A DNA stretch of 64,000 bases from the NCBI GenBank assembly GCA_934539295.1, contig CAKTCN010000013.1, forward strand, positions 1 through 64,000. Direction: 5' to 3'. A program made the translations under genes and the position numbers. This document shows positions 49,200-59,896 of this stretch, piece after piece. The stretch is from an uncultured Allosphingosinicella sp. (GTDB lineage Bacteria > Pseudomonadota > Alphaproteobacteria > Sphingomonadales > Sphingomonadaceae). The first letter of the stretch is position 1; each line of letters starts with the position of its first letter. The notes beneath the pieces are model-generated. The model did not search any database and was not told where the DNA came from. It saw only the letters and a list, made by a program, of their open reading frames with translations.

Positions 49200-50287
49200 G
49201 ATGCCGCGACGAAGGCTTCGACGTTCTGCGCGGCGAGGTCGTCCGTGATCTGGTTGCGCGGATGCTTGCAGAAATAGCTGGACGGGGCGTCGATCGGGCC
49301 GCCGATGCCGCGATCCTTGGCGATCTTGGCGCAGCGGATCATGTCGATGGCGACGCCCGCGCTGTTGGGGCTGTCCTCGACCGACAGGCGCAGTTCCAGG
49401 TTCATCGGCACGCCGCCGAACAGCTGCCCTTCCATGCGCAGGAAGCAGACCTTGTTGTCATTCTGCCACGCGACATAGTCGGACGGGCCGACATGGATGT
49501 TCTCGTCTTCCAGCCGCTCGGCCGCGACCGATTGCACGGCTTCGGTCTTCGACACCTTCTTGGATGCAAGCCGCTTGCGGTTCGACATGTTGAGGAAGTC
49601 GGTGTTGCCGCCGGTGTTGAGCTGGTAGGTGCGATCGAGCTTCACGCCGCGCTTGTGGAACAGGTCGGTCAGCACGCGGTGGACGATGGTCGCGCCCAGC
49701 TGCGCCTTGATGTCGTCGCCGATGATCGGCACGCCCGCTGCCTCGAATTTCGCTGCCCATTCGGGGTTGCTGGCGATGAAGACGGGGATGTTGTTGACGA
49801 AGGCGACGCCGGCCTCGATCGCGCATTCGGCGTAGAATTCGGTCGCTTCCTGGCTGCCGACGGGCAGGTAGTTCATCAGCACGTCGACCTTCGATTCCTT
49901 CAGCACGCGCACGACCTCGGCCTTATCGGGCTGCGGCGCGTCGGCGAGGACAAAGGTGCGGTCGTCGGGATAGTCGGCCATATGCTCGGCGACGCCATCG
50001 AGCACGCGGCCCATCTGCACCTTGGTGCCGGTCGGGCGCACGGTGGGGGCGAAGACAGCCGTGCAATTGGGCTTGGCGAAGATGGCATCGGCCACGTCCT
50101 GCCCGACCTTGCGTGCATCGATGTCCCATGCGGCGACCACTTCGATGTCCGACGGACGATAGCCGCCGACGTCGAGGTGCATCAGGCCAACCGTGTCGTT
50201 CGCGCCTTCGCGGTAATATTCAAGGCCCTGTACCAGCGAGCTGGAGCAATTGCCGACGCCGATGAGCGCGATGCGGATGCTGTTCAT
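49196..50287 (-). CDS. ino1: Inositol-3-phosphate synthase
   Basis: This enzyme converts glucose 6-phosphate to myo-inositol phosphate using NAD+ as a cofactor. The 363-residue length matches the short actinobacterial/archaeal type. Visible features are NAD-binding IRIALIGVGNCSSSLVQG, the central VLMNYLPVGSQEATEFYAEC and NIPVFIASNPEWAAKFE. The conserved catalytic-domain block GDDIKAQLGATIVHR is followed by YQLNTGGNTDFLNM. The start at ATG 50287 opens the NAD-binding motif. It lies 23 bases after the phosphatidyltransferase stop and overlaps the following gene, so it is central to a three-gene unit. Confidence 0.9.
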   Translation of the reverse strand: MNSIRIALIGVGNCSSSLVQGLEYYREGANDTVGLMHLDVGGYRPSDIEVVAAWDIDARKVGQDVADAIFAKPNCTAVFAPTVRPTGTKVQMGRVLDGVAEHMADYPDDRTFVLADAPQPDKAEVVRVLKESKVDVLMNYLPVGSQEATEFYAECAIEAGVAFVNNIPVFIASNPEWAAKFEAAGVPIIGDDIKAQLGATIVHRVLTDLFHKRGVKLDRTYQLNTGGNTDFLNMSNRKRLASKKVSKTEAVQSVAAERLEDENIHVGPSDYVAWQNDNKVCFLRMEGQLFGGVPMNLELRLSVEDSPNSAGVAIDMIRCAKIAKDRGIGGPIDAPSSYFCKHPRNQITDDLAAQNVEAFVAAS

Positions 50288-50310
50288 CTGTCTGTAGATT
50301 CCCTTGAGAT

Positions 50311-51162
50311 TCAGTTGAATGTGGTTGGTGAGAAGGAGGGCGCGCCGGCCCCGAAACGCTGCAGCAGTCTGGCTTCTACACGCCGGTGCCAGACGATGGC
50401 GACAATCGCCACCAGGGTAAGGGGCACGATCTGCGCCCACCAGAACAAGGCCGGCCGACCGGCAAGGCAGGCGAGGAAGAGCGTCCAAACCCGGACGTTG
50501 GCCGTCAGCAAGGCCATCAGGCGCATCGGTGCGGCGGCGCGATCGCCATATCCGGCGGCGACCTGCGGACCATAGTGGGTGCGAAACAGCGCGTCGAAGG
50601 GCGCGGCGATCCGATCGAGGCTTGTCGATACGCGGTCGTAGAAGCGCACGACGTGGTTGGCCGCAGGCGTGACCGGCGGCGGCGCGATCGCCTTGACGCG
50701 ACGGTGATAGCGGGCACGATCGCCCTCATAGAGGCTCGATTGCACCGCATGCGCGATGCCGGCCGCGAAGGAAAATGCCCAGCCTTCCGCCGTTCCGACC
50801 GAGATGGCGAGGGCTAGGTAGATGAGCGCGAACACGCCATGGTCGCACAATCCGTCGAGCACGCGTCCGAACGGGCTGGCCGTGCGGGTGGCGCGCGCAA
50901 CCATGCCGTCGAGGCCGTCCGCGACCATCCATCCGATGGCAAGCAGTAGTCCTACCACGGCATAAAGCGGATGGTGCCACTGGTAGAAAGCGGCAGCCGC
51001 GGCGGCACCAAGGCAAAGACCGGCGATCGACACCGCATTGGCCGATATGCCGCGCGCGAGCGCCCATGGCAGCAGGGCCCGGCCCGCCGGGTGTATCAGC
51101 CAGAGATTGGTAGGATCCTCGATCCGGCGGTCGCGCGATCCATCCGGTGGAGGGATTGTCAT
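50311..51162 (-). CDS. CDP-alcohol phosphatidyltransferase family membrane protein
   Basis: The 283-residue inner-membrane protein has the diagnostic active site DGLDGMVARATRTASPFG followed by RVLDGLCDH, the D-x2-D-G-x2-A-R-x8-G-x3-D-x3-D motif of CDP-alcohol phosphatidyltransferases. The hydrophobic segments AVVGLLLAIGWMVA and FALIYLALAISVG flank it, and a further pair lies near the C terminus. A polar middle part between about 150 and 210 is atypically long. With ino1 and an NTP transferase downstream, it probably joins a CDP-activated group to inositol phosphate or the reverse. The head group and lipid are not decided by the sequence. Confidence 0.8.
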   Translation of the reverse strand: MTIPPPDGSRDRRIEDPTNLWLIHPAGRALLPWALARGISANAVSIAGLCLGAAAAAAFYQWHHPLYAVVGLLLAIGWMVADGLDGMVARATRTASPFGRVLDGLCDHGVFALIYLALAISVGTAEGWAFSFAAGIAHAVQSSLYEGDRARYHRRVKAIAPPPVTPAANHVVRFYDRVSTSLDRIAAPFDALFRTHYGPQVAAGYGDRAAAPMRLMALLTANVRVWTLFLACLAGRPALFWWAQIVPLTLVAIVAIVWHRRVEARLLQRFGAGAPSFSPTTFN

Positions 51163-51274
51163 GGTGGCGTCATATTTGCACCGCTCCCCGGCAACATACA
51201 ACCCATTCAGCTTCACTGCCGTTCCCGACCGGCCTTGCCTTGCCAATCGGCGGCCCCGCCGCCATTAGCTGGAC

Positions 51275-51757
51275 ATGCTGTCGCAACGCACCCGCTACAC
51301 GATGCGCGCCTTGCTCCACCTGGCGGACCGTTACGAGCAGGGACCGGTCCAGTTGAGCGAGATCGCGTCCGTTCAGAATATCCCGCCCAAGTTCCTGACG
51401 GTGATGATGTCGCAGATGCGGCGCGCCGGTCTGGTGGAATCCTTGCGCGGCCGGGAAGGCGGCTACTGGCTCGCCAAGCCGCCGGCGCAGATCACCTACG
51501 GGGAGATCGTTCGGCGCACGCGCGGTTCACTGGGGCTGCTGCCCTGCGCCAGCCGGCTTGCCTACCAGCAGTGCGATCATTGCATCAGCGAGGACAAGTG
51601 CCGGCTGCATCGGGTGATGCTGATGGTCCGCGACGAGACCGCGCGCATCCTCGACAATATCAGCCTCGCCGACCCCATTCCCGAAGTCGTCGAATATGAT
51701 GTGGATACGGGCGCCCCGGAGGAGGATGAGCTCGCGATCGGGGCGCCGCTGGCTTAG
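51275..51757 (+). CDS. Rrf2 family transcriptional regulator
   Basis: The 160-residue regulator begins with the Rrf2 winged helix: RYTMRALLHLADRYEQGPV, the recognition-helix region IPPKFLTVMMSQMRRAGLVESLRG, and the wing REGGYWLAKPP. A cluster of cysteines (LPCASR, CDHC, DKCRLH) at about 88-110 matches the place where IscR/NsrR/RirA-type members hold an Fe-S cluster. It may thus sense iron, NO or cluster state. It is divergent from the inositol operon, whose first start is 112 bases away, so it is a candidate regulator of that operon. Confidence 0.85.
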   Translation: MLSQRTRYTMRALLHLADRYEQGPVQLSEIASVQNIPPKFLTVMMSQMRRAGLVESLRGREGGYWLAKPPAQITYGEIVRRTRGSLGLLPCASRLAYQQCDHCISEDKCRLHRVMLMVRDETARILDNISLADPIPEVVEYDVDTGAPEEDELAIGAPLA

Positions 51758-52053
51758 TCGATGTGCGGCGCCGTTGCCGGGTCGCTGGCCGGGAAGGATT
51801 CGTCCACGGCCTGGTCCACCTTGCTCCATTCCGACGGCGGGTCACGCATCGCTTCGGCGCCTGCGTTACGGGCATTGCCGCTGTAACCGACCGGACCCGC
51901 CGGGCGGTCGCCCAGGATCGCCGGCGCCGACAAGTCACCCTCGCCGCGCCAATAGCGGCGTCCCACCAGCACGCCGACCGCAGTGGCGGCCGTGGCGAGC
52001 GCGGCGCCGACACCCGCGGCGATGGTGGTCTTCCTGTCCCATTCCCAGCTCAT
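51754..52053 (-). CDS. Small membrane protein with DESFPASDP tail
   Basis: The 99-residue protein begins MSWEWDRKTTIAAGVGAALATAATAVGVLVGRRYW (a short cytoplasmic start and one membrane helix), followed by a Pro/Gly-rich soluble part. Its end carries VDQAVDESFPASDPATAP, a motif common in small alphaproteobacterial proteins of unknown function. AGGAG lies about 13 bases before the ATG and AAGG directly before it. Its end overlaps the Rrf2 gene end by 4 bases in convergent orientation. The function is unknown. Confidence 0.6.
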   Translation of the reverse strand: MSWEWDRKTTIAAGVGAALATAATAVGVLVGRRYWRGEGDLSAPAILGDRPAGPVGYSGNARNAGAEAMRDPPSEWSKVDQAVDESFPASDPATAPHID

Positions 52054-52167
52054 GGCCTTATCCAATCTCCTGTTGTTGTCCCCACGAAGGATGTCGCCTC
52101 CGTCACGATTGAAGGAACCACCGGGGTGATGGGGCGGTTCCTTGGGGCAAACAAAGAGGATGCCGAC

Positions 52168-52668
52168 GTGGCCGAAGCCGAGACGTTGTGGACCGTAGTG
52201 CCGGACGAAGTCGAACTGAAGACGAGAGCCTTGCTGGAAAGCGCCTGCAAGCAGGAGTTGAAGCTTGCCACGGCCGAGAGTTGCACGGGCGGTATGGTCG
52301 CATCCCTGCTGACCGACGTGCCGGGGGCGAGCCACGCGTTCGAGCGCGGCTTCATCACCTATACGGACGAGGCGAAGGCCGAGATGCTGGGCGTGCCGAT
52401 CGACCTGGTGAAGGAAAAAGGCGCGGTGTCGAAGGAAGTGGCGGTCGCCATGGCCGACGGCGCGCTTGCCCACTCCACGGCAGACATCGCCGTGTCCGTT
52501 ACCGGCTTTGCAGGTGAGGGGGACGAGCCGGGGCTCGTCTATTTCGGCCGCGCGCGCAAAGGGCAGGACACCATTTTTCGTGAGGAGCATTTTGGCGATA
52601 TCGGCCGCGGGCGCATAAGGGTCGAATGTCTGCGTGTGGCGGTGGAAATGCTGGGGGAGACGATTTGA
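52168..52668 (+). CDS. pncC: NMN deamidase (CinA C-terminal family)
   Basis: The 166-residue protein consists of the CinA C-terminal domain alone, which deamidates nicotinamide mononucleotide to nicotinate mononucleotide. Conserved text: KLATAESCTGGMVASLLTD with the active-site Ser, ITYTDEAKAEMLGVP, AVSVTGFAGEGDEPGLVYFG. I prefer GTG 52168 (AGAGGA about 9 bases upstream), which gives the usual short N terminus; ATG 52129 would add 13 residues. The stop overlaps the nadE start (TGATG), so both genes are one unit in NAD recycling. Confidence 0.85.
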   Translation: MAEAETLWTVVPDEVELKTRALLESACKQELKLATAESCTGGMVASLLTDVPGASHAFERGFITYTDEAKAEMLGVPIDLVKEKGAVSKEVAVAMADGALAHSTADIAVSVTGFAGEGDEPGLVYFGRARKGQDTIFREEHFGDIGRGRIRVECLRVAVEMLGETI

Positions 52669-54716
52669 TGAGCGAAGCGGTGCCCTTTGGTGCGATCCAC
52701 CGGCACGGCATGGTGCGCACGGCGGCGGCGACGCCGCTCGCCTCGGCAGGCGATGTCGCCTTCAATGTCGAGCAGACGGTGGGGCTGGCGCGCGAAGGCG
52801 CGGCGCGCGGCTGCGACCTGATGGTCTTTCCGGAGCTCAACATCTCCTCCTACGCGGTCGACGACCTGCACCTGCAGGAAGCGTTCCTCGACCGGGTGGA
52901 GGAGGGGATTGCCAGCCTGTGCGAACGGACTGCCGACCTGTCGCCCGTGCTGTGCGTGGGGGCGCCGCTTCGCCGCAACGGGCGGCTCTACAATTGCGCC
53001 CTGGTACTTTCGCGCGGACGGATCGTGGGCGTGGTGCCCAAGACCTTCCTTCCCAATTACCGCGAGTATTACGAGAAGCGCTGGTTTGCGTCCGGCATGG
53101 GTCTCGAGGGCATCGACATCGCCGTCGCCGGGCAGATCGCGCCCTTCGGCACCGACCTCGTCTTTTCGGCAACCGAATTGTCCGACTTCATCTTCCATGT
53201 CGAAATCTGCGAGGATTATTGGGCGCCGCAGCCGCCATCGACCCACGGCGCACTCGCCGGGGCGCTGATCCTGTGCAACCTGTCGGCGTCCAACATTACC
53301 ATCGGCAAGGCGACCGAGCGTGCGCTTCTGTGTGCATCGCAATCCTCGCGCTGCGCGGCGGCCTACATCTATTCGGCGGCCGGGCCCGGCGAAAGCACCA
53401 CCGATCTCGCCTGGGACGGGCAGGGCTCGATCTACGAAATGGGTGAGCTGCTGTCGGAGAATAGCCGCTTCTCGCGCGAGCCGGAGCTTGCCGTGGCCGA
53501 CGTGGATGCGCAGCGGCTCAGGCTCGAGCGGATGCGTATGCCGACCTTCAACGACAATGCGGTCGCCGCCGGCCATCCGGAGCTGCGCTTCCGCCGCATC
53601 GAATTCGATCACCAGCCGTCGATGAAGGATATCGGGCTGGAACGACCGGTGCGCCGCTTCCCCTACGTGCCCAACCGCGTCGAGCAACTCGACCAGGATT
53701 GCTACGAAGCGTTTAACATCCAGGTGCAGGGCCTTGCCAAGCGGTTCGAGGCGACTAGCGGCAAGCACCTGGTCATCGGCGTGTCGGGCGGGCTCGATTC
53801 CACACATGCGCTGATCGTCGCTGCCAAGGCGTGCGACTATCTCGGGCTGCCGCGCTCCACCATCCTCGGCTTCACCATGCCGGGTTTCGCGACCGGCGAT
53901 ACGACCAAGTCGAACGCCTGGGCGCTGATGAACGCACTCGGCATCGTCGGCGAGGAGATCGACATCCGGCCAGCGGCGGAGCAGATGCTGAAGGACATGG
54001 GCCATCCCTTCTCGAAGGGCGAGCCGGTCTACGACATCACGTTCGAGAACGTGCAGGCCGGCCTCAGGACCGATTATCTCTTCCGCTTGGCCAATCAGCG
54101 CGCGGGCTTTGTGGTCGGAACCGGGGATCTGAGTGAACTGGCGCTTGGCTGGTGCACCTACGGCGTCGGCGACCATATGAGCCATTATGGCGTCAATGCC
54201 GGCGTGCCCAAGACGCTGATCCAGTATCTGGTGCGGTGGGCGATCAAGTCAGGGCAGTTCGATGCGGAGACCAACCGCATCCTCGATGCGATCCTCCAGA
54301 CCAAGATCTCGCCGGAACTGGTGCCCGCGGACGAGGAGGGGATGCAGAGCACGGAAGACCGGATCGGCCCTTACGAGCTCCACGATTTCTTCCTGTTCCA
54401 CACGCTGCGCGCCGGTCAGAACCCGGCCAAGATCGCGTTCCTCGCGTGGGAGGCATGGCGGGACAAGGACCAGGGGCATTGGCCACTGGGCTTCCCCGAC
54501 CAGTTGAAGCGCCAATATACGCTGGAGGAAGTCCGCAAGTGGCTGGCCGTATTCCTTGGCCGCTTCTTCGGTGGGCAGCAGTTCAAGCGCTCGGCGCTGC
54601 CCAATGCGCCCAAGGTGTCCGCAGGCGGCAGCCTCAGCCCGCGCGGCGACTGGCGCGCGCCGTCCGACGGCGTGGCAGGACCCTGGATGGAGGAACTTGG
54701 GTCCATCACGGACTAA
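52668..54716 (+). CDS. nadE: Glutamine-dependent NAD+ synthetase
   Basis: The enzyme amidates nicotinate adenine dinucleotide to NAD+ with glutamine nitrogen. The 682-residue protein has an N-terminal nitrilase domain. Its triad is Glu in MVFPELNISSYA, Lys in VVPKTFLPNYREYYEKRW and Cys in FHVEICEDYW. A synthetase domain starts near residue 360 with the PP-loop IGVSGGLDSTHALIVAAK and has VGTGDLSELALGW and GVGDHMSHYGVNAGVPK. Length fits the glutamine type. ATG 52668 shares bases with the pncC stop, giving coupling. Together the two genes recycle NMN to NAD+. Confidence 0.94.
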   Translation: MSEAVPFGAIHRHGMVRTAAATPLASAGDVAFNVEQTVGLAREGAARGCDLMVFPELNISSYAVDDLHLQEAFLDRVEEGIASLCERTADLSPVLCVGAPLRRNGRLYNCALVLSRGRIVGVVPKTFLPNYREYYEKRWFASGMGLEGIDIAVAGQIAPFGTDLVFSATELSDFIFHVEICEDYWAPQPPSTHGALAGALILCNLSASNITIGKATERALLCASQSSRCAAAYIYSAAGPGESTTDLAWDGQGSIYEMGELLSENSRFSREPELAVADVDAQRLRLERMRMPTFNDNAVAAGHPELRFRRIEFDHQPSMKDIGLERPVRRFPYVPNRVEQLDQDCYEAFNIQVQGLAKRFEATSGKHLVIGVSGGLDSTHALIVAAKACDYLGLPRSTILGFTMPGFATGDTTKSNAWALMNALGIVGEEIDIRPAAEQMLKDMGHPFSKGEPVYDITFENVQAGLRTDYLFRLANQRAGFVVGTGDLSELALGWCTYGVGDHMSHYGVNAGVPKTLIQYLVRWAIKSGQFDAETNRILDAILQTKISPELVPADEEGMQSTEDRIGPYELHDFFLFHTLRAGQNPAKIAFLAWEAWRDKDQGHWPLGFPDQLKRQYTLEEVRKWLAVFLGRFFGGQQFKRSALPNAPKVSAGGSLSPRGDWRAPSDGVAGPWMEELGSITD

Positions 54717-54732
54717 AAGATTCCGGCGGCGC

Positions 54733-54848
54733 AATGACCTAAGTGATTGAAAAGGTTCATCATTTAGTGGATGGCTAACCTGCGTCAACATGAATCATGT
54801 TGCGGTGCGGGAACTACATGGCTGCCACGCAGTTCTACTTAGGTCATT
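54733..54848 (+). promoter_or_regulatory. EcfG-type promoter inside a nested inverted-repeat region
   Basis: GGAAC at 54810-54814, 17 bases, then GTT at 54832-54834 gives an EcfG-like promoter (AGTT rather than CGTT). Just upstream is CAACATG-AAT-CATGTTG (54786-54802), a 7-bp palindrome suited to a dimeric regulator. An outer pair, AATGACCTAAGT (54733-54744) and ACTTAGGTCATT (54837-54848), is a perfect 12-bp inverted repeat that brackets both. The fusion gene starts 21 bases later. Confidence 0.55.
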
Positions 54849-54869
54849 CCTTCATAAGGGGTTTTTCCG

Positions 54870-57260
<2,391 letters not shown>

Positions 57261-57283
57261 GCGGCTTCAGGTTCGGGCATGAG

Positions 57284-57316
57284 GCCGGGGATGCGAAAGC
57301 ATCTCCGGCTCTTTTT
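57284..57316 (+). terminator. Rho-independent terminator of the glycosyltransferase-Glf gene
   Basis: The stem GCCGGGGATGC / GCATCTCCGGC (one mismatch) with a GAAA loop is followed by TCTTTTTG, 24 bases after the stop codon. Confidence 0.85.
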
Positions 57317-57391
57317 GTTTATGGAGGGGTACGGTTCGATCTTGGTAGCTTGGCCCTCGCTAAGGGCGTCCAAGCTGAACCGCGGATGCTT

Positions 57392-57436
57392 GGCTCGGCG
57401 GGTTTAGAGCAGGGCTTCGACAAGCTCAGCCGAGCC
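57392..57436. repeat. Short palindromic intergenic repeat (TTCGACAAGCTC core)
   Basis: GGCTCGGC and GCCGAGCC form outer arms, and GGCTTCGACAAGCTCAGCC (57413-57431) is an inner hairpin. The core TTCGACAAGCTCAG is a motif I recall from widespread intergenic repeats. No gene is visible between 57317 and 57532. Confidence 0.4.
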
Positions 57437-57532
57437 GGGATGATCAGGTGCACGTGCGCCCCGTCCAAGCCGTGCGCGGCGCATCACGGATAAACGCGCA
57501 CCCACCTTTCTGCTTGTCGAGCGACCGCGCGC

Positions 57533-59716
57533 TTACTCCGCCGCCTGCAGCATCTCCCGCGCGGCGCCCCACTCACCGATGGCGCGCAGGTAATCCTCGA
57601 TCGCGGTCTCCAGCGGGCGCAGCAGCACGCCGCGCTCGCTGGTCATGACGGTGGAGGCGGGCGCCGCTTCGCCGTCGGTCGGCAGGACCATGGCGGGATC
57701 ATAGCCTGCGCCTTCGGCCACCAGGCGCCCAAACTGGTGCCAGCTCACGTCACCCGGGTTGGCGAGGTGCCACAGGCCCGTTTCGCCATCGACCAGCAGG
57801 TCGAGGGCGGCGTGAACGAGGTCGGGAACATAGGTTGGCGAAACACGGGTCCGCGCGCACGCCCTGAACGGCTTCCCGCGCGCCAGCGTGTCCAGCACGG
57901 CATGCGCGAAATTGTACCGATCCCATGGCCCGAAAAAGGCGCTGGTGCGGATCACCAGCGGCTGCCCGCCGGCATCGCGCACCTGCTGTTCCGCCGCCGC
58001 CTTGCTGGCGCCATAGACATTTTGCGGATTGACCGCATCGCTCTCGACATATGGTCGGCCCGACTGGCCATCGAACACGAGGTCGGAGGAGAAGGTGACG
58101 TAGGGGATGCCCGCCGCCGCACAGGCGCGGGCGAGGCGCGCGGCGCCCTCCGCATTCCAGGCGAAGCAGGCGTCGCGATCATTTTCCGCCTCCGGCACGC
58201 GCACATAGCCGGCCGTATTGATGACCGCCCAGGGCTTGTAGCGCTCCAGTGCGGCCGCGACCGAAGCGTCGTCGCACAGGTCCAGCTCGGACCGGCTGGT
58301 AAGGCAGAAGGGCAGGCCGCGATGCTCGGCGATCCGTCCGAACGCCTGGCCGAGCGTACCGGTGGCGCCGGTGATCAGCAGCTTGCGCCCGTCGCTACCC
58401 AGCGCCTTGCAGCGTCCGTTCCACGGATAGAGCCGCTCCGGTCGCCGCCACCAGCCGGGCAGGTCGAGCGCGGGATGGTCGAATGTCTCGCCCTTCGCAT
58501 ATGCCTTGGCGGCCTTGACGATGACGGTGGGGCGCGGTTCGGGCGAGCGGGCGTCGAACGCGCCGACATCATAGAAACCTTCCTGCCGCGTGATGAGAGA
58601 TCGCCAGTCGACATTGCCGAACATCGACCAGAGCGTCACTGCGCGCAGATCGACGCCCTCGGCCTTGAGCGTGCAGGCCTGGTCCCAGACATCCTTGGTC
58701 CAGCGCAACTGTTCGTCGCGCGTGCAGCCATGATGCACTTCGGTGATCGCCATCGGAATGCCGTAGCGCTGCCAGGCTTCGCGCAGGCGCGGGGCGATGC
58801 CGGTGGCAAGGTGCAGGCGCTTCACCCGCACCGCCTCGGCATCGATGTAGCGCTGCGTGCCGTTCCCGCCGACCGGATGATCGGGGTAGAGTTCGACCCG
58901 GTGATCGAGGAACCGTTCGCTGGTGAGATAATGGTTGATGCCCAGCATGTCGGGCGTCGCCTCGCCCGTTTCCAGCAGGTCGAGCGCGGCGGCATCCACG
59001 CCGTTCCTGCGCATCCATTGGTGGAACGGGTGGGCGGACGACACGCGGCCGCACAGCAGGTCGAAGCTCAGCCAGCGGCGCAGATTCTCGTGCGCAGCCT
59101 GCGAACGCAGCGGCGCAGTGGAGAAGGTGCGGCCGAGATCCTCCGTCTGGAGCAGCTTGGCCCCCGGTATGGCAGAACGGATCGCCCGCATCGCCGCCAG
59201 CGTGCCGACGCATTCGTTGGCGAGCGCGCCGAGGAAGGTGCGGTCATCATGCCCATGCGGATACCAATGGCCGTACAGGCCCGAAAAGCGGGCGGTGGTC
59301 AGCGGCTCGTTGACCGGTGTCCATGTCTCGATCCAGGGATAGCGTTCCGCCGCACGCGCCGCGAATTCCGCGAACTTGGGCGCGAAATCCGGGTCGACGA
59401 GGCTGGTGTAGCGAGGCCCGGAACCGTGGTGGAGCAGGCCGCCGATCACCTTGATGCCACGTTCGCGAAGCATGTGCAGCCGCTCGTCCGTCCAGCCCCA
59501 GTCGAACGCGTCGAGGCTGTCGGGCGCGATCTTTTCCCACAGGATCGGATAGCGGGTGGCCTTGATCCCCATGTCGGCCATCAGGTCGATGTCGCCCGGG
59601 CGTGTCGCATGGCCGGTTTCGATTGACTGGTCCCGATAGGTCTCCCCCACGCGGACAACCGTGCACTCGACGCCGCCCCAGAGTTCCGGGGATTTGGCGC
59701 TCTCGGCCAAGGTCAT
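57533..59716 (-). CDS. Family 1 glycosidase-like / dTDP-4-dehydrorhamnose reductase-like fusion
   Basis: The 727-residue protein has a GH1-like N-terminal part (about 1-430): acid/base motif IETWTPVNEPLTTARFSG and nucleophile region MAITEVHHGCTRDEQLRW. The C-terminal part (about 445-727) is an RmlD-type NAD(P)-binding reductase: LLITGATGTLGQAF, INTAGYVRVPEAENDRDACF, and the Tyr-Lys pair in QNVYGASKAAAEQQV. The GH1 part may act in sugar transfer or processing and the RmlD part in deoxysugar formation. A perfect EcfG promoter is upstream. Its end faces the glycosyltransferase-Glf gene, and both are stress-linked. Confidence 0.85.
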   Translation of the reverse strand: MTLAESAKSPELWGGVECTVVRVGETYRDQSIETGHATRPGDIDLMADMGIKATRYPILWEKIAPDSLDAFDWGWTDERLHMLRERGIKVIGGLLHHGSGPRYTSLVDPDFAPKFAEFAARAAERYPWIETWTPVNEPLTTARFSGLYGHWYPHGHDDRTFLGALANECVGTLAAMRAIRSAIPGAKLLQTEDLGRTFSTAPLRSQAAHENLRRWLSFDLLCGRVSSAHPFHQWMRRNGVDAAALDLLETGEATPDMLGINHYLTSERFLDHRVELYPDHPVGGNGTQRYIDAEAVRVKRLHLATGIAPRLREAWQRYGIPMAITEVHHGCTRDEQLRWTKDVWDQACTLKAEGVDLRAVTLWSMFGNVDWRSLITRQEGFYDVGAFDARSPEPRPTVIVKAAKAYAKGETFDHPALDLPGWWRRPERLYPWNGRCKALGSDGRKLLITGATGTLGQAFGRIAEHRGLPFCLTSRSELDLCDDASVAAALERYKPWAVINTAGYVRVPEAENDRDACFAWNAEGAARLARACAAAGIPYVTFSSDLVFDGQSGRPYVESDAVNPQNVYGASKAAAEQQVRDAGGQPLVIRTSAFFGPWDRYNFAHAVLDTLARGKPFRACARTRVSPTYVPDLVHAALDLLVDGETGLWHLANPGDVSWHQFGRLVAEGAGYDPAMVLPTDGEAAPASTVMTSERGVLLRPLETAIEDYLRAIGEWGAAREMLQAAE

Positions 59717-59754
59717 AGCTGAGTCCCTGTTCAGTTCCTGACGGCAGGGTAACG

Positions 59755-59779
59755 AACGGGCCGCGCGTTGCTACGTTCC
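59755..59779 (-). promoter_or_regulatory. EcfG-type general stress promoter (perfect consensus)
   Basis: On the minus strand GGAAC (59775-59779), 16 bases, CGTT (59755-59758), an exact match. It lies 38-63 bases upstream of the start of the GH1-RmlD fusion at 59716. Confidence 0.75.
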
Positions 59780-59896
59780 GGCTTTTTTGCACTGCACTAA
59801 AATGGATCAGCCGCTTTACGGCGGCCAAGCCGTCTTGCGCGGGCGACACACTTGTTGCAGCTTCGCCACTTTCCTACCCGCTCCCGGAGCTTCACG

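Noticed and set aside
52110..52142. EcfG promoter in GGAACC...GGTTCC upstream of pncC
   Set aside because: The spacing from GGAAC to GTT is 18 bases, outside the usual 16-17 measured to CGTT, and the motif is symmetric, so it looks like a plain inverted repeat.
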